64,000 nt of DNA, taken from contig NZ_CP094657.1 in NCBI RefSeq assembly GCF_023920705.1, positions 3,906,001 to 3,970,000 of the forward strand, given 5' to 3'. The stretch's first letter is position 1. Each line of letters starts with the position of its first letter. Source of the DNA: Acinetobacter sp. XS-4. Lineage in GTDB: Bacteria; Pseudomonadota; Gammaproteobacteria; Pseudomonadales; Moraxellaceae. The position numbers were made by a program, and so were the translations under genes. Shown piece by piece: positions 63,014-64,000 of the stretch. The notes below the pieces were generated by a model, which did no database searches, was not told where the DNA came from, and was given only the letters and a program-made list of their open reading frames with translations.

Positions 63014-63049
63014 TAAAAAAAGGAAGCCTGTTAACCAGACTTCCTTTTT
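63014..63049. terminator. Bidirectional terminator
   Basis: GGAAG-c-CTG-TTAAC-CAG-a-CTTCC with A and T runs lies between the MpaB gene and the minus-strand small membrane-protein gene. Confidence 0.85.
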
Positions 63050-63064
63050 CAAATATTAAGGCGC

Positions 63065-63271
63065 TTATTGAGCTGACGAACTATGCATTTCAGCGTGATT
63101 CATTTGCTCAGGTGACTCCATCATTTGCTTATTTTTTTGACTTGGCATGTAGTCAGGCTCGTTGTTGATCGCCAAGTAAAAGATAATCATAAATAATAAA
63201 CTCAAGATAGAAGCCACAATAAGTAACTTCCATCCCCACCACGATTGTTCAGGCGATAATTTATTTGTCAT
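63065..63271 (-). CDS. Small Met/His-rich membrane protein
   Basis: This 68-residue protein has one transmembrane helix (about residues 13-34) and a tail of about 34 residues with seven Met and two His (MPSQKNKQMMESPEQMNHAEMH), the composition of copper-binding segments. It is downstream of an OprC-like copper receptor on the same strand, 54 bp after its stop. A role in copper handling is inferred from composition and linkage, not shown. Confidence 0.7.
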   Translation of the reverse strand: MTNKLSPEQSWWGWKLLIVASILSLLFMIIFYLAINNEPDYMPSQKNKQMMESPEQMNHAEMHSSSAQ

Positions 63272-63325
63272 TTCATTTCTCTCTTTAAATTAATATTTTC
63301 AGTTCATTTCATTCGCTACAGTTTA

Positions 63326-64000
63326 TTAAAACTTCATGCTCATACGAACCCAGTAATTTCTTCCGATATTGTTGAACTGCTCTTCGCTCGCAAATCCAAA
63401 CCCTGCACTACCCGCTTTATTTAAGTGTTCTGTATAGGTCTTATCTAATACGTTATCGACACCAACAGAGACATCAATATCTTTACGAAGGTTGTAACTT
63501 CCGTTTAGAGAAAGAGTTGAAAAACCTTTACTTGGTTTTAGGTCATATCCCACGATATTACCTTGATGTAGACTCACACGATTTTGCTCAGCAACAGCTC
63601 GCCACAATAGACCTAAATTATATTTGTCAGCTACATAGCGGATATTTAAACGACCTTCTAAAGGTGAAATTTGAGGTAGTGGTTTGTCATCTGTAGTGTT
63701 TTTACCCCATGCATACATCGCACTCAAATCTGCTTGAATATGGTCGGTAAATTGATATCCAATACCCGCTTCCGCACCTGCGATGGTTGCATCGACATTT
63801 TTAGCACCTGCAGTAATATCATGGCTCATATCATGCCCACCCATTCCAGTACTTGGGTGATGGTGATAACTCATTAAAATGTAGTCATCTACTAAGCCCG
63901 CATAAGCAGAAGCCCATGTATTTAAAGCACCATGTTGTTGCTGGAAGCCCAGATCTAACTGTAGTGTTTTCTCTGGATTTACACCGTTAAAGGTGTTGGT
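63326..64000 (-). CDS. oprC: TonB-dependent copper receptor, OprC-like (partial, N-terminus outside)
   Basis: The C-terminal 224 residues of a TonB-dependent receptor run off the right edge in frame, so the ATG at 63874 is internal. The barrel end RNYWVRMSMKF has a terminal aromatic, and the region DVSVGVDNVLDKTYTEHLNKAG is the typical TonB-receptor C-terminal motif. A His/Met-rich loop (MSYHHHPSTGMGGHDMSH) supports copper specificity as in OprC. The plug and TonB box are outside the window. Confidence 0.8.
   Translation of the reverse strand, partial: TNTFNGVNPEKTLQLDLGFQQQHGALNTWASAYAGLVDDYILMSYHHHPSTGMGGHDMSHDITAGAKNVDATIAGAEAGIGYQFTDHIQADLSAMYAWGKNTTDDKPLPQISPLEGRLNIRYVADKYNLGLLWRAVAEQNRVSLHQGNIVGYDLKPSKGFSTLSLNGSYNLRKDIDVSVGVDNVLDKTYTEHLNKAGSAGFGFASEEQFNNIGRNYWVRMSMKF

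Overview
The window is a chromosomal segment of an Acinetobacter, most probably A. baumannii or a close relative. Support comes from low G+C DNA with AT-rich spacers, genes that I recognise from this genus (gacA next to pilSR, the OprD/OccAB1 porin, pbpG, comM, lptFG, glnK-amtB, parC with Acinetobacter residue numbering) and an rrn operon laid out 16S-tRNA-Ile-tRNA-Ala-23S-5S. Species assignment rests on remembered protein sequence, not on a search.

Layout. 1-1.3 kb: end of homoserine dehydrogenase, then thrC (threonine synthesis). 1.4-7.5 kb: the PBP7/8 endopeptidase pbpG, the response regulator gacA (TTG start at 2682), the pilS-pilR two-component pair and a CtpA-type S41 protease. 7.5-14.4 kb: gpmI, the lptF-lptG LPS/LOS exporter permeases, divergent pepA-holC, and two uncharacterised genes. 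14.4-20 kb: nrdR-ribD-DNA adenine methylase-ribE on the minus strand, with the methylase coupled to ribD by an ATGA overlap, then glnK-amtB with a sigma54-like promoter. 20-29 kb: ubiK, an uninterrupted comM (the classical AbaR island target), a MocR-type regulator divergent from a class II aldolase/DapA-like pair, a TorF-like porin, a 0.9 kb AT-rich spacer and the OprD porin. 28-38.7 kb: ppa, a MAPEG protein, fadD, parC with wild-type quinolone-determining residues, a NiaP-like transporter, a YicG-like channel, a YchJ-like protein and a TerC/CBS membrane protein. 39-50.4 kb: a LOG-family hydrolase, two secreted lipoproteins, a DHA2 transporter, a GH25 lysozyme, dinB, a RidA-like protein, a DUF2726 protein and a YgiQ radical SAM protein. 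50.5-55 kb: a MerR regulator divergent from a DUF2938/flavodoxin pair and a broken DUF2798 gene, a structured small RNA, a lytic transglycosylase lipoprotein, cysK and an AAC(2')-like acetyltransferase. 55.2-61 kb: a complete rRNA operon on the minus strand with two tandem promoters. 61-64 kb: a TetR/MpaB-oxygenase divergent pair, a Met/His-rich small membrane protein and the C-terminal part of an OprC-like TonB receptor that runs off the window.

Most of the window is housekeeping core genome; I see no prophage, IS element, CRISPR array or resistance island. The most interesting signal is a roughly 115-nt RNA at 52408-52525. It can fold into four hairpins, each showing an AGGA loop, three of them closed by an AC/GU pair, which is the geometry of CsrA/RsmA-sequestering RNAs. 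The same window carries gacA, whose homologues activate such RNAs elsewhere. Other candidates for a second look are the MerR regulator with a CueR-like C-X7-C motif and a 19-bp-spacer promoter, the methylase inside the riboflavin operon, several phased or palindromic operator-like sequences, and a GC-richer islet at 45005-45130.
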